DNA of 64,000 nt. Source: Streptomyces sp. DH12 (GTDB taxonomy: Bacteria > Actinomycetota > Actinomycetes > Streptomycetales > Streptomycetaceae). Location of the stretch: NCBI RefSeq assembly GCF_020873895.1, contig NZ_JAHWGT010000009.1:162640-226639 (forward strand). Reading direction: 5' to 3'. The stretch's first letter is position 1; every line of letters starts with the position of its first letter. Positions 10,037 through 19,020 of the stretch are shown here, one piece after another. The notes under the pieces are model-generated. The model saw nothing but the letters and a program-made list of their open reading frames with translations, had not been told where the DNA came from and made no database searches. A program made the position numbers and the translations under genes.

Positions 10037-13000
10037 ATGTTTCACGTGAAACCGATCGATCCGCGTCTGCTCCGGTACGCCCGGGCCACCCGCTTCTTCC
10101 TCGTCGCGGTGGTGCTCCTCGGGTTGGTCGGGGCGGCGCTGGTGGTCGCCCAGGCGATGCTCATCGCCGAGGTCGTCGTCGGGGCGTTCCAGCGGGGGGC
10201 GGACGTCCGCGACCTCACCCTGCCCCTGGTGCTGCTGGCGGCGGTCGCCGCCGGCCGCGGGCTCGTGGCGTGGCTGACGGAGCTGGCCGCCCACCGGGCC
10301 GGCGCCGCCGTCAAGTCGGAGCTGCGGGGCCGGTTGCTCGAGCGGGCGGCCGCCCTCGGCCCCGGCTGGCTGAGCGGCCAGCGGACCGGGTCGCTCGTGG
10401 CGCTGGCCACGCGCGGCGTGGACGCGCTGGACGACTACTTCGCCCGGTACCTGCCACAACTCGGCTTGGCCGTGGTCGTTCCCGTCGCGGTCCTGGCGCG
10501 CATCGTCACCGAGGACTGGGTGTCGGCCGCCATCATCGTGGTGACCCTGCCGCTGATCCCGCTCTTCATGATCCTCATCGGCTGGGCCACCCAGGCCCGC
10601 ATGGACCGGCAGTGGCGCCTGCTGTCGCGGCTGTCGGGCCACTTCCTCGACGTGGTGGCCGGACTGCCGACCCTGAAGGTCTTCGGCCGGGCCAAGGCCC
10701 AGGCCGAGTCGATCCGCACGATCACCTCGCAGTACCGCCAGGCCACACTGCGCACGCTGCGGATCGCCTTCCTGTCGTCCTTCGCCCTGGAGCTGCTCGC
10801 CACCCTCTCGGTGGCCCTGGTCGCCGTGGGGATCGGCATGCGCCTGGTCCACGGCACGCTCGACCTGTACACCGGCCTGGTCATCCTGATCCTGGCGCCG
10901 GAGGCGTACCTGCCGCTGCGCCAGGTCGGTACCCAGTACCACGCGGCGGCGGAAGGGCTGTCCGCCGCCGAGGAGGTCTTCGCGGTCCTGGAGACGCCCC
11001 TGCGGGCGGGCGGTACGGCCGTCCTGCCCGAGGGGCCGGTCCGGATCGCGGTCGACGGGGTGACCGTACGGCACGAGGGACGGTCCGCACCCTCGCTGGA
11101 CCGCGCCTCGCTCGTCGTCGAACCGGGCGAGACGGTGGCCCTCGTCGGGCCGAGCGGCACCGGCAAGTCCACCCTGGTGGACGTGGTGCTGGGCTTCACC
11201 GCGCCGGCCTCGGGGAGCGTGCGGATCGGCGGCGTCGACCTCGCCGAGCTGGACACCGAGCGGTGGCGCGAGCGCGTCGCCTGGGTGCCGCAGCGCCCGT
11301 ACCTCTTCGCCGGAACCGTCGCCGACAACGTCCGACTGGCCAGGCCGGACGCGGACGACGACGCCGTACGGGCCGCGCTGCGCGAAGCGGGCGCCGACTT
11401 CGTCGGCGAACTGCCTGACGGCGTCGGCACGGTGCTCGGCGAGGACGGCGCCGGGCTGTCGGCCGGGCAGCGGCAGCGGCTCGCCCTGGCCCGGGCGTTC
11501 CTGGCCGACCGGCCGGTGGTGCTGCTCGACGAGCCGACCGCCGCGCTGGACGGCGCCACGGAGGAGGCAGTGGTCCGGGCGGTGAGCCGGCTGGCGGCGG
11601 GCCGGACGGTCCTGCTGGTCGTGCACCGGCCGGCGCTCCTCGCCGTCGCCGACCGGGTGGTCGCGCTGCGGCCCGGGGCGGCGGACGGCCGGTCGGCGAC
11701 GGCTTCGGCCGTACCGGAGCCCGCCGACACCGGCTCGGGCACCGCCGGCGGGGCGGTGCCCCGCCCCGGAGGGCCGTCGGCCGCCGGTGTGCGGGACGTG
11801 GGCGCGGACATGGTCGACGACGCGTTCGGGGTCGTGGGCGGTCTCTTCGGGGGCCAGGCCGCACCCCGCCCCGAAGCGGCCCCCGTCGCCACCCCCTCCG
11901 ACACCACCGCTCCCGCCGCCCCGCCGGGTGGCCGGCGGGTGCCGGCGCGGATCCGGGCGATGGCGGGGGAGCTGCGGGGCCGTCTCGCCTTGGCGCTGCT
12001 CCTCGGCAGTCTCGCCCTCGGCTCGGCCGTCGGCCTCATGGCGGTCTCCGGCTGGCTCATCTCCCGGGCCTCCGAACAGCCGCCGATCCTGCACCTGATG
12101 GTCGCCGTCACGGCCACCCGCGCCTTCGGTACCGGCCGGGCCGTCTTCCGGTACGCCGAGCGGCTGGTGTCCCACGACGCCGTGCTGCGCATGCTCGCCG
12201 ACCTCCGCGTCGCCGCCTACCGGCGCCTGGAGCGCATCGCCCCCGCCGGGCTGCGCCGGGCCCGGCGCGGCGACCTGCTGTCGCGGCTCGTCTCGGACGT
12301 CGACGCCCTCCAGGACTACTGGCTGCGCTGGCTGCTGCCCGCCGGTACGGCCGTCCTGGTCGGCGCCGGTGCCGTCGGGTTCACCGCGTGGCTGCTGCCC
12401 GGGGCGGGGGCCGTGCTCGCCGTGGGGTTCCTCGTCGCCGGCGTCGCCGTCCCGGTGCTGGGCGGCGCCGTCGCCCGCCGCGCCGAACGGCGGCTCGCAC
12501 CGGCACGCGGACTGTTGGCCACCCGGACCGTCGACCTGCTGCGCGGCTGCGCCGAGCTGACGGTGGCGGGCGCGCTCCGCGACCGCGTCGAGCGCACGCG
12601 TGAGGCCGACGGGACGCTCACCCGGATCGCCGCCCGGCAGTCCGCCGCGACGGCGCTCGGCGGCGGGCTCATCGCCCTCACCACGGGTCTGACCGTGGCC
12701 GCCGCCGCGCTCGTCGGCGTCCGCGCCGTCCACGACGGGCGGCTCGACGGTGTGGCGCTCGCCGTCGTCGTGCTCATCCCGCTCGCCGCGTTCGAGGCGG
12801 TGACGGGCATGCCCTTGGCCGTGCAGTACCGGCAGCGCGTGCGGCGCAGCGCCGAGCGGGTCTTCGAGGTGCTCGACGCGCCGGTGCCCGTCGTGGAGCC
12901 GGAGCGGCCCGCGCCGCCGCCCGCGAGCCCCTTCCCGCTGGAGCTGCGCGGGGTCGCGGCACGCCATCCGGGACAGGACCGGGACGCCCTCACCGCGTTC

Positions 13001-13711
13001 GACCTGCGTCTGGAGGAGGGGCGGCGTGTCGCCGTCGTCGGAGCCTCCGGAGCCGGCAAGACGACCCTGGCGCAGGTGCTGCTGCGGTTCGTGGGGACCG
13101 GCGCCGGCACTTACCGCATCGGCGGTACCGACGCGTCGGCGCTCGACGGGGACGACGTACGCCGCTTCGTCGGGCTCTGCGCCCAGGACGCCCACCTGTT
13201 CGACAGCACCATCCGGGAGAACCTCCGGCTCGCCCGGACCGGCGCCGACGACGAGGAACTGCGGCGCGCCCTCGCCGAGGCCCGGCTGTCGGAGTGGGTG
13301 GAGTCCCTGCCGGACGGCCTGGACACCCTGGTCGGGGAGCACGGCGCGCGGCTCTCCGGCGGCCAGCGGCAGCGACTGGCCCTCGCCCGGGCCATCCTGG
13401 CCGACTTCCCGGTCCTCGTCCTCGACGAGCCCGCCGAGCACCTCGACCTGGCCACGGCCGACGCCCTCACCGACGACCTGCTGCGGGCGACGCGCGGCCG
13501 CACCACGGTCCTCATCACGCACCGCCTGCACGGGCTCGACGCGGTCGACGAGGTCGTCGTCCTGGCGGGCGGGCGGGTCGTGCAGCGGGGCCCGTACGCG
13601 CGGCTGGTCGCCGTCGACGGACCGCTGCGGCGGATGCGCGACCGGGAGCACGCGGCGGACGGCCTCCGCCACACCGCCGGCGGCCCATCCCCCGGGCCAC
13701 GCGGCCGGTGA
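10037..13711 (+). CDS. cydDC: Fused CydD-CydC ABC exporter needed for cytochrome bd assembly
   Basis: 1224 residues: two complete TM-ABC half-transporters in one chain. First half: six-helix TMD, Walker A GPSGTGKST, signature LSAGQRQRLALARA, Walker B VVLLDEPTAAL. An Ala/Pro-rich linker of about 80 residues follows, then the second TMD (GSAVGLMAVSGWLISRASEQPP is CydC-like), Walker A GASGAGKTT, signature LSGGQRQR and Walker B VLVLDEPAEHLD. In enterobacteria CydDC exports glutathione/cysteine or haem-related reductant; actinobacteria often carry it fused as here. The ATG is embedded in a parS site, so the first codons (MFHVKP) are set by that palindrome. Confidence 0.95.
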   Translation: MFHVKPIDPRLLRYARATRFFLVAVVLLGLVGAALVVAQAMLIAEVVVGAFQRGADVRDLTLPLVLLAAVAAGRGLVAWLTELAAHRAGAAVKSELRGRLLERAAALGPGWLSGQRTGSLVALATRGVDALDDYFARYLPQLGLAVVVPVAVLARIVTEDWVSAAIIVVTLPLIPLFMILIGWATQARMDRQWRLLSRLSGHFLDVVAGLPTLKVFGRAKAQAESIRTITSQYRQATLRTLRIAFLSSFALELLATLSVALVAVGIGMRLVHGTLDLYTGLVILILAPEAYLPLRQVGTQYHAAAEGLSAAEEVFAVLETPLRAGGTAVLPEGPVRIAVDGVTVRHEGRSAPSLDRASLVVEPGETVALVGPSGTGKSTLVDVVLGFTAPASGSVRIGGVDLAELDTERWRERVAWVPQRPYLFAGTVADNVRLARPDADDDAVRAALREAGADFVGELPDGVGTVLGEDGAGLSAGQRQRLALARAFLADRPVVLLDEPTAALDGATEEAVVRAVSRLAAGRTVLLVVHRPALLAVADRVVALRPGAADGRSATASAVPEPADTGSGTAGGAVPRPGGPSAAGVRDVGADMVDDAFGVVGGLFGGQAAPRPEAAPVATPSDTTAPAAPPGGRRVPARIRAMAGELRGRLALALLLGSLALGSAVGLMAVSGWLISRASEQPPILHLMVAVTATRAFGTGRAVFRYAERLVSHDAVLRMLADLRVAAYRRLERIAPAGLRRARRGDLLSRLVSDVDALQDYWLRWLLPAGTAVLVGAGAVGFTAWLLPGAGAVLAVGFLVAGVAVPVLGGAVARRAERRLAPARGLLATRTVDLLRGCAELTVAGALRDRVERTREADGTLTRIAARQSAATALGGGLIALTTGLTVAAAALVGVRAVHDGRLDGVALAVVVLIPLAAFEAVTGMPLAVQYRQRVRRSAERVFEVLDAPVPVVEPERPAPPPASPFPLELRGVAARHPGQDRDALTAFDLRLEEGRRVAVVGASGAGKTTLAQVLLRFVGTGAGTYRIGGTDASALDGDDVRRFVGLCAQDAHLFDSTIRENLRLARTGADDEELRRALAEARLSEWVESLPDGLDTLVGEHGARLSGGQRQRLALARAILADFPVLVLDEPAEHLDLATADALTDDLLRATRGRTTVLITHRLHGLDAVDEVVVLAGGRVVQRGPYARLVAVDGPLRRMRDREHAADGLRHTAGGPSPGPRGR
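10038..10053. other. parS centromere site overlapping the cydDC start codon
   Basis: TGTTTCACGTGAAACC, 15 of 16 matches to the parS consensus TGTTTCACGTGAAACA bound by ParB. The ATG of cydDC (10037-10039) overlaps the left edge, so the site is translated as FHVK. Confidence 0.92.
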
Positions 13712-13933
13712 CGAGCGGCGGAAGGCGGCGGCGGTCGGCGGCGGTCCGGTGGCGGGGCCGGGCTGTTCGAGGCCGGTAGGCCGGTAGGCCGGACAGCCGG
13801 CCGGCCGGCGGTACGGGTGGGCCTGCGGGGGCGGCCGGTCGGTGGCAAGGAGGGTATGGGTGCCACGGGGATGGGCCGGACGGACGTACGGCTGTAGGCC
13901 GGTCGGCGGTACGGCGCCGACCGGGGCGGGGAG
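13712..13933. other. Intergenic region, no gene seen
   Basis: 222 very G-rich bases between cydDC and the peptidase gene, with short GGCCGGTA repeats around 13770-13815. No promoter or terminator could be picked out with confidence. Confidence 0.4.
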
Positions 13934-15166
13934 ATGCCGGGGAAGGCGCGGCGGAAGGGTGACGATCCCGGGATGCCCCCTCCCCACGGTCGGCGGCCAC
14001 TGCTCGGGCCGGTGCCCGCCGTGCTGGTCACCCTGCTCGCCTTCGTCGTCCTGCTCGCGCACCCCTCCCCCGCCGCGGCGCTCCCCACCGGGGCGAGCGG
14101 CGCAGGCGGTCCCGTCCGGCTCGACGGGCCGTCGCCGGGCGCCGAGGTGGCGCGACTGTTCGACGAGGCGGCCCGGATCACCGCCGCGTACGAGCGCGGG
14201 CGGCGCGGCGCCGCGGCCCAGCAGGTCAGGGCCGGGGACCTCCAGGCGGAGCTGGCCCGTACGCGACGTGAACTCGCCGCCCTGAACCGCCGGGTCGGCG
14301 AGGTGGCCAGGGCCCAGTACCGGACGGGCGGCTCCGTCGCGGTGACGGCGCGGCTGCTCCTCGCCGACGACCCGGAGGACGCCCTGCGCGCGGAGCGGGT
14401 CGAGCGCCAGGCGGACGCGGTCGTGGACCGGCTCCTCACCCGTACCGCACGGGCCGAACGGCGGCTGGCGGCCGCGGCGGACCGGGCGCGGGCGGCGTGG
14501 CGGGAGCTGGAGGAGCGGCGGGACCGGCTCGCGGAGCTGCGGCGGGACCTGGTGGCGCGTCTGGAGCGGGCGCGGTGGCGGCTCCAGGCGGAGGCCGACC
14601 GGAGCGTGGCGGCCGGAAGGTGCCGGGGTACGGGCTCGACGCCCGCGCCGGACCGCCCCGCTGATCCGGACGGCCCCGCCGCCGTCGATCCGGAGGCGGA
14701 GGCGGAGCCTGAGGCCGGCGGCGCGGAGCGGGGCGGCGGTTCGTGGGTGGCGCCGGTGTCGGAGGAGGACGGCTACACCCTGTCGGCCCCCTTCGCCGGT
14801 ACGGGCCGGCACTGGGCGCACCGCCACACCGGGCAGGACTTCGCCGTGGACATCGGCACGCCGGTACGGGCGGTCGGGGCGGGGCGGGTCCACTCGGTCG
14901 CCTGCGGCGGAGCCTTCGGCATCGAGGTCGTCGTCCGGCACGCCGGGGGCTGGTACTCGCAGTACGCGCACCTCGCGTCCGCCGCCGTGCCGCGCGGGCG
15001 GGCCGTCACCCCCGGGGAACGCATCGGCCTGGCGGGGACGACGGGCAACTCGACGGGGCCGCACCTGCACTTCGAGGTGAGGCTCACCCCGCACCTGGGC
15101 TCGGGTGTGGACCCGGTGCGCTGGCTGCGCGAACGCGGGGTCGTCCTGGCCGGCGGCGCGCGGTAG
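13934..15166 (+). CDS. Secreted M23-family (LytM) peptidase with coiled coil
   Basis: Up to 410 residues. Either the ATG at 13934 or the one at 13973 (39 bases on) could start it; neither has a clearly spaced Shine-Dalgarno. A hydrophobic signal/anchor (LLGPVPAVLVTLLAFVVLLA) is followed by AHPSPAAA, then an Arg/Glu/Ala-rich helical region (residues ~70-220) that should form a coiled coil. The C-terminal LytM domain has HTGQDFAVD, the GG(W)YSQYAHL segment and the HLHFEV motif, i.e. the Zn ligands of lysostaphin-type endopeptidases. The architecture is like EnvC/RipA-type cell-wall hydrolases or their activators. The catalytic motifs look complete. Confidence 0.88.
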   Translation: MPGKARRKGDDPGMPPPHGRRPLLGPVPAVLVTLLAFVVLLAHPSPAAALPTGASGAGGPVRLDGPSPGAEVARLFDEAARITAAYERGRRGAAAQQVRAGDLQAELARTRRELAALNRRVGEVARAQYRTGGSVAVTARLLLADDPEDALRAERVERQADAVVDRLLTRTARAERRLAAAADRARAAWRELEERRDRLAELRRDLVARLERARWRLQAEADRSVAAGRCRGTGSTPAPDRPADPDGPAAVDPEAEAEPEAGGAERGGGSWVAPVSEEDGYTLSAPFAGTGRHWAHRHTGQDFAVDIGTPVRAVGAGRVHSVACGGAFGIEVVVRHAGGWYSQYAHLASAAVPRGRAVTPGERIGLAGTTGNSTGPHLHFEVRLTPHLGSGVDPVRWLRERGVVLAGGAR

Positions 15167-15176
15167 CGCCCCGCCG

Positions 15177-16037
15177 TCAGGGGGCGGCGAGGAGCGTCTC
15201 GATGACGGCGGCGACGCCGTCGTCCTCGTTGGCGACGGTCCGGCCGGAGGCGGCGGCGACGACGTCCGGGTGGGCGTTGCCCATCGCGTACGACGTACCC
15301 GCCCAGGTGAGCATCTCGATGTCGTTCGGCATGTCGCCGAACGCGACCACCTCGTCCGACGAGATGCCCCGCTCGGCGCAGCACAGGGCGAGCGTGCTGG
15401 CCTTGGAGACCCCGAGGCCGCTCACCTCCAGCAGCGCGGTCGGGCTGGAGCGGGTGATGGTGGCCCGGTGCCCGGCGGCGGTGCGGGCCAGGGCGAGGAA
15501 GCCGTCGGGCGTGAGGTCGGGGTGGAGCGCGAGCAGCTTCAGCAGCGGCGCCCCCGCCCCGGGCTCGTCCTCGTGGAGCAGTTCCTCGGCCGGTCCGACG
15601 GCGACGGACGCGTCGAAGTGGAGCGGCGGGTACTCCGCCTCGTGGCGGATGCCGTCGGTGAACTCCAGGGCGAAGGCCGTACCGGGGGCCTCCCGGCGGA
15701 GGGTCGTGACGACGTCGCGCGCCGTCGCACGGTCCAGGGACCGCACCTCGACCATCCGCCGCCCGGCGTGCAGGTCGACGACGGCCGCGCCGTTGGAGCA
15801 GATGGCGAGCCCGTGGCCGTGGACATGGGCGCTGACGACGTCCATCCAGCGGGCGGGCCGCCCGGTGACGAAGAAGACCTCGATCCCGGCGTCCTCGGCG
15901 GCAGCCAGCGCGGCGACCGTCCGGTCGGAGACGGTCTTGTCGTCGCGCAGGAGCGTCCCGTCGAGGTCGGTGGCGATCAGGCGCGGACGCCGCCGCGACA
16001 TCGGTCGGCTGCCGGGGAAGGTCGTCGGTGAGGTCAC
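15177..16037 (-). CDS. Cof-type HAD-superfamily phosphatase
   Basis: About 286 residues from GTG at 16037; an ATG at 16001 would remove 12 residues, and neither start has a Shine-Dalgarno. Motif [12 protein letters not shown], motif II VTGRP, the C2-type cap, the conserved Lys (SKASTLALCCAERGIS) and the motif III/IV block [17 protein letters not shown] are all present. Cof/YbiV-type enzymes dephosphorylate sugar phosphates, FMN or PLP in the cytoplasm; the substrate cannot be inferred. A second member of the same family is at 27.5 kb. Confidence 0.9.
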   Translation of the reverse strand: MTSPTTFPGSRPMSRRRPRLIATDLDGTLLRDDKTVSDRTVAALAAAEDAGIEVFFVTGRPARWMDVVSAHVHGHGLAICSNGAAVVDLHAGRRMVEVRSLDRATARDVVTTLRREAPGTAFALEFTDGIRHEAEYPPLHFDASVAVGPAEELLHEDEPGAGAPLLKLLALHPDLTPDGFLALARTAAGHRATITRSSPTALLEVSGLGVSKASTLALCCAERGISSDEVVAFGDMPNDIEMLTWAGTSYAMGNAHPDVVAAASGRTVANEDDGVAAVIETLLAAP

Positions 16038-16222
16038 CCGCCCATTGTCCCGCACCGGACGGCTCCCGGGTGCACGGACGTGCGAAAGCGTGCGCATCTG
16101 AGCCATCCCGGCCGTACCCGTGTGCGGGTCGGAAAGGCCCGGAAAGCCCGGGTGCGGACCGCTCGGCTCGGTCCCCGACGCCACGTGCCCGGGCGCGCGA
16201 GCGCCGCAGGCCGTTCAGCCGC

Positions 16223-17122
16223 TCAGCAGCCGTTCAGCTGGGCCGGAGCCTCGGTGGCGATCTGCTCGAAGACGGCCTCGTCGGCGGCGAAGTCCGAGTC
16301 GGGTACCGGCGTGTGCACGACGATCTCGTCGAACCCGAGCTCCGCGTGGCGCCCGGCGAAGTCCACGAACGCGTCCAGGGACTCCAGTGGACGCGCCCGG
16401 TCCGGGGTGAAGCCGGTCAGGAGGATCCTGTCCGGTTCGGCGGCGTCCCGTCCGGCGGCGGCGCACGCCTCGGCCAGCCGGTCGAGCTGACCCCTCAGCG
16501 CCGCCCGCGACTGCTCGGGCGTGCCCGCCTCGAACAGCTTCGGGTCGCCGGTGGTCACCCATGCCTGGCCGTACCGGGCGGCGAGCCGCATCCCGCGCGG
16601 ACCGGTCGCCGCGACGGCGAAGGGCAGCCGGGGCCGCTGCACGCAGCCGGGTACGTTGCGCGCCTCGACCGCCGCGTAGTGGTCGCCCCGGTGGGTGACG
16701 GCCCCCTCGGTGAGGAGCCGGTCGAGCAGCGGCACGAACTCGGCGAACCGGTCCGCGCGCTCCCGCGGCGTCCACGCCTCCTGGCCCAGGGCCGTGGCGT
16801 CGAAGCCGTTGCCGCCCGCGCCGATGCCGAGGGTGACCCGGCCGCCGGAGATGTCGTCCAGGGAGATCAACTCCTTGGCGAGGGTGACCGGATGGCGGAA
16901 GTTCGGCGAGGTCACCAGGGTCCCCAGGCGCATACGCTCCGTCACCACCGCTGCCGCCGTCAGCGTCGGCAGCGCACCGAACCACGGCCCGTCGCGGAAG
17001 CTCCGCCACGACAGGTGGTCGTACGTGTAGGCGGCGTGGAAGCCCAGTTCCTCGGCCCGCCGCCAGATCTTCTCTCCCTCGCTCCACCGGTGGATGGGAA
17101 GGATCACCGTGCTCAGACGCAT
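16223..17122 (-). CDS. LLM-class F420-dependent oxidoreductase
   Basis: 299 residues with the luciferase-like TIM-barrel pattern: MRLSTVILPIHRW at the first strand, YTYDHLSWR, TERMRLGTLVTSPNFRHPVTLAKELISLDDISGGRVTLGIGAGGNGFDA (the classic LLM block), and the C-terminal GFDEIVVHTPVPDSD. Streptomyces members generally use reduced F420 rather than FMNH2. The substrate is unknown. It is transcribed singly, with about 160 bases to the kptA end upstream. Confidence 0.88.
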   Translation of the reverse strand: MRLSTVILPIHRWSEGEKIWRRAEELGFHAAYTYDHLSWRSFRDGPWFGALPTLTAAAVVTERMRLGTLVTSPNFRHPVTLAKELISLDDISGGRVTLGIGAGGNGFDATALGQEAWTPRERADRFAEFVPLLDRLLTEGAVTHRGDHYAAVEARNVPGCVQRPRLPFAVAATGPRGMRLAARYGQAWVTTGDPKLFEAGTPEQSRAALRGQLDRLAEACAAAGRDAAEPDRILLTGFTPDRARPLESLDAFVDFAGRHAELGFDEIVVHTPVPDSDFAADEAVFEQIATEAPAQLNGC

Positions 17123-17284
17123 GTCACCGACGATACGCGTCCCGGCGGCAGCGACCGCGACGGTCGAGCGGGCCCCCGCCGGCCGTACCGCCGCGCCCGG
17201 GCGCGGACGTGAGGCTGCCGCGGGCCGCCCGGTGGGTGCGACGCCGGGCGGAGCGGGCCGAGCGGCGCGCCCGGTGGCTCAGCG

Positions 17285-17827
17285 TCACTGCTGGAACCGC
17301 AGGAAACGGGGCGGTACCGCGTCGGTGAGCCAGACGCCGTTCGCGCTGACGCGGAACACGTGGCCCTCGCGGCGCATGGCCGCCGCGTCGACCGCCAGGA
17401 CGACGGGCCTGCCGCGCCTGGCCCCGACCCGGCGGGCGGTCTCGCGGTCCGGTGAGAGGTGGACGTGGTGGCGGGCCATGGGGCGCAGGCCCTCGGCCCG
17501 GATGGCGTCCAGGTGCGCGGCCACCGTGCCGTGGTAGAGGTACGCCGGCGGTTCGGCGGGCGGCAGGGCGAGGTCCACGTCGACGGTGTGGCCCTGGTTG
17601 GCGCGGATGCGGTCGCCGTCGAGGGCGAAGCGCTGCTTGTCGCTGGAGGCGACGACGTGCTCCAGCTCGGCGCGGCTGAGGGGCACACCGTGCCGGGCCA
17701 GCGCGTGCAGGAGGTCGTCGACGGGGACCCAGCCGTGGGGGTCGAGGGCGAGGCCGATCCGCTCCGGCTCGTGCCGCAGGTGCCGGGAGAGGTACTTCGA
17801 CACCTTCACGGTGCGTCGCGCGTCCAT
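17285..17827 (-). CDS. kptA: RNA 2'-phosphotransferase KptA/Tpt1
   Basis: 180 residues from ATG. The N-terminal winged-helix part has the family signature SKYLSRHLRHEPERIGLALDPHGWV; the C-terminal ADP-ribosyltransferase-like part has YLYHGT and HVHLSPDRETARRVGARRG. The enzyme uses NAD+ to remove an internal RNA 2'-phosphate, giving ADP-ribose 1'',2''-cyclic phosphate. In yeast this finishes tRNA splicing; in bacteria the physiological substrate is unclear, and RNA repair or ADP-ribosylation of RNA ends have been suggested. The upstream region holds three DnaA boxes. Confidence 0.93.
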   Translation of the reverse strand: MDARRTVKVSKYLSRHLRHEPERIGLALDPHGWVPVDDLLHALARHGVPLSRAELEHVVASSDKQRFALDGDRIRANQGHTVDVDLALPPAEPPAYLYHGTVAAHLDAIRAEGLRPMARHHVHLSPDRETARRVGARRGRPVVLAVDAAAMRREGHVFRVSANGVWLTDAVPPRFLRFQQ

Positions 17828-17885
17828 GGCGGCAGGGTGGCAGGGATCACTCCCCCGGTGCCACCAAAAAACCGACGGACAGGTT

Positions 17886-17940
17886 TGGTCCACAACCAAC
17901 TGGTGTTATCCACAGGGGCTTTCGGCGATTCTGTGGACAA
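17886..17940. other. Cluster of three DnaA boxes upstream of kptA
   Basis: TGGTCCACA (17886-17894, +), TTATCCACA (17906-17914, +) and TGTGGACAA (17932-17940, i.e. TTGTCCACA on the minus strand) within 55 bases. The last is a perfect Streptomyces DnaA box, the middle one a canonical box, the first has one mismatch. They fill the gap between the kptA start and the MerR gene end. Confidence 0.85.
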
Positions 17941-17962
17941 CGGGCACCACTCCCACCCCTTC

Positions 17963-18940
17963 TCACGACCTTTCCCGGCGGCCGCGTTCCCCGTCGGCGA
18001 GGTCCTGTGACGGCTGTGACCGTGCGGTGAGCGCGTCCATGGTGCGGGCCTGGACCTCGCGTTCGGCCGCGGCGGCGATGAAGGACGGCGCGGCGGCCGT
18101 GCCCACCAGCCGGTCCACGGCCCGGACCGTGGCGGCGGGCAGGGCGACGGTACGCGGCTCGTCGTCCCGCTCCGGCGGAGCGTCCGGGGACAGGTGCTGC
18201 CGGAGGTGGCGGGTCGCGAGGGTCCGCATCGCCCGGGCCAGCTCGGCGTCGACCGTCTGCTGGGCGAGCGGGCGCAGCCGGCGCACCAGGGCCGCCGCCT
18301 CGGCCGCGTCGGCGTCCTTCGGGGGAAGGTGGCCGAGGTAGCGGGCGAAGACATGCTCCGTGGTGAACTCCAGGAACCGGTGGGCGATGTGCTCCACCTG
18401 GGCCCTCAGCTCCCGCAGGTGCTCGGCGATGGCCAGGAGCGGCACGCCCGCCCCGTACAGTTCGACCGCCACGGCCAGCTCCTGCGGGCTGGGGACCAGG
18501 AACTCGTCGTCCCTCCCCGGCACCCGTTCCAGCACGCCCAGCGCCACGGCCTCCTCGACGGCCCGCTCGTCGGGCGTGCCGCCGAAGGCCGCGTCCAGCT
18601 CGGCGCGGGTGACACGGTCGGCCTGCTCGTCCGTCCAGGGGCCGTTCACCTCGGCGACGAGGCCGAGCACACCACCGAGGCCGCGCCCGGTGTCCCAGGC
18701 CTCCAGCAGCTCCTTGATCGACGCCAGGGTGTAGCGCCGGTCGAGCAGGTCCGCGATCTGCCGCAGCCGGGCCAGGTGGGCGTCGCCGTAGACGTTCGCC
18801 CTGCCGCGCCGCTCGGGCCGGGGCAGCAGCCCCCGGTCCTGGTAGGCGCGGATCGTCCGGACCGTGGCACCACTCAGGTGCGCCAGGTCCTCGATCCGGT
18901 ACTCGACCGCCGCTGCCCCGCCGGCCGGCTGCTCGGACAC
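17963..18940 (-). CDS. MerR-family transcriptional regulator
   Basis: 325 residues from the second of two adjacent GTG codons (GTGAGGAG six bases before it). MerR N-terminal HTH: YRIEDLAHLSGATVRTIRAYQDRGLLPRPERRGRANVYGDAHLARLRQI, then a dimerisation helix. A second effector-like region of ~220 residues follows (GVPLLAIAEHLRELRAQVEHIAHRFLEF) without the Cys motifs of metal-sensing MerR proteins. It lies 80 bases downstream of the hydrolase-SDR gene in the same direction, so it may be the local regulator. The ligand is unknown. Confidence 0.9.
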   Translation of the reverse strand: MSEQPAGGAAAVEYRIEDLAHLSGATVRTIRAYQDRGLLPRPERRGRANVYGDAHLARLRQIADLLDRRYTLASIKELLEAWDTGRGLGGVLGLVAEVNGPWTDEQADRVTRAELDAAFGGTPDERAVEEAVALGVLERVPGRDDEFLVPSPQELAVAVELYGAGVPLLAIAEHLRELRAQVEHIAHRFLEFTTEHVFARYLGHLPPKDADAAEAAALVRRLRPLAQQTVDAELARAMRTLATRHLRQHLSPDAPPERDDEPRTVALPAATVRAVDRLVGTAAAPSFIAAAAEREVQARTMDALTARSQPSQDLADGERGRRERS

Positions 18941-19020
18941 CACTCGCTCCTCACCGTCCCGGGTCTCCGCACCGCCCCGGGCCCTCCGCCTGGGATGGTA
19001 CGGCCGCCCCGCCGGGCCGC

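Noticed and set aside
9905-15094. A very long open frame on the minus strand, opposite cydDC and the M23 peptidase
   Set aside because: It mirrors two clear plus-strand genes; the translation is Arg/Gly/Gln-rich without domains. High GC in third positions keeps the antisense frame free of stops.
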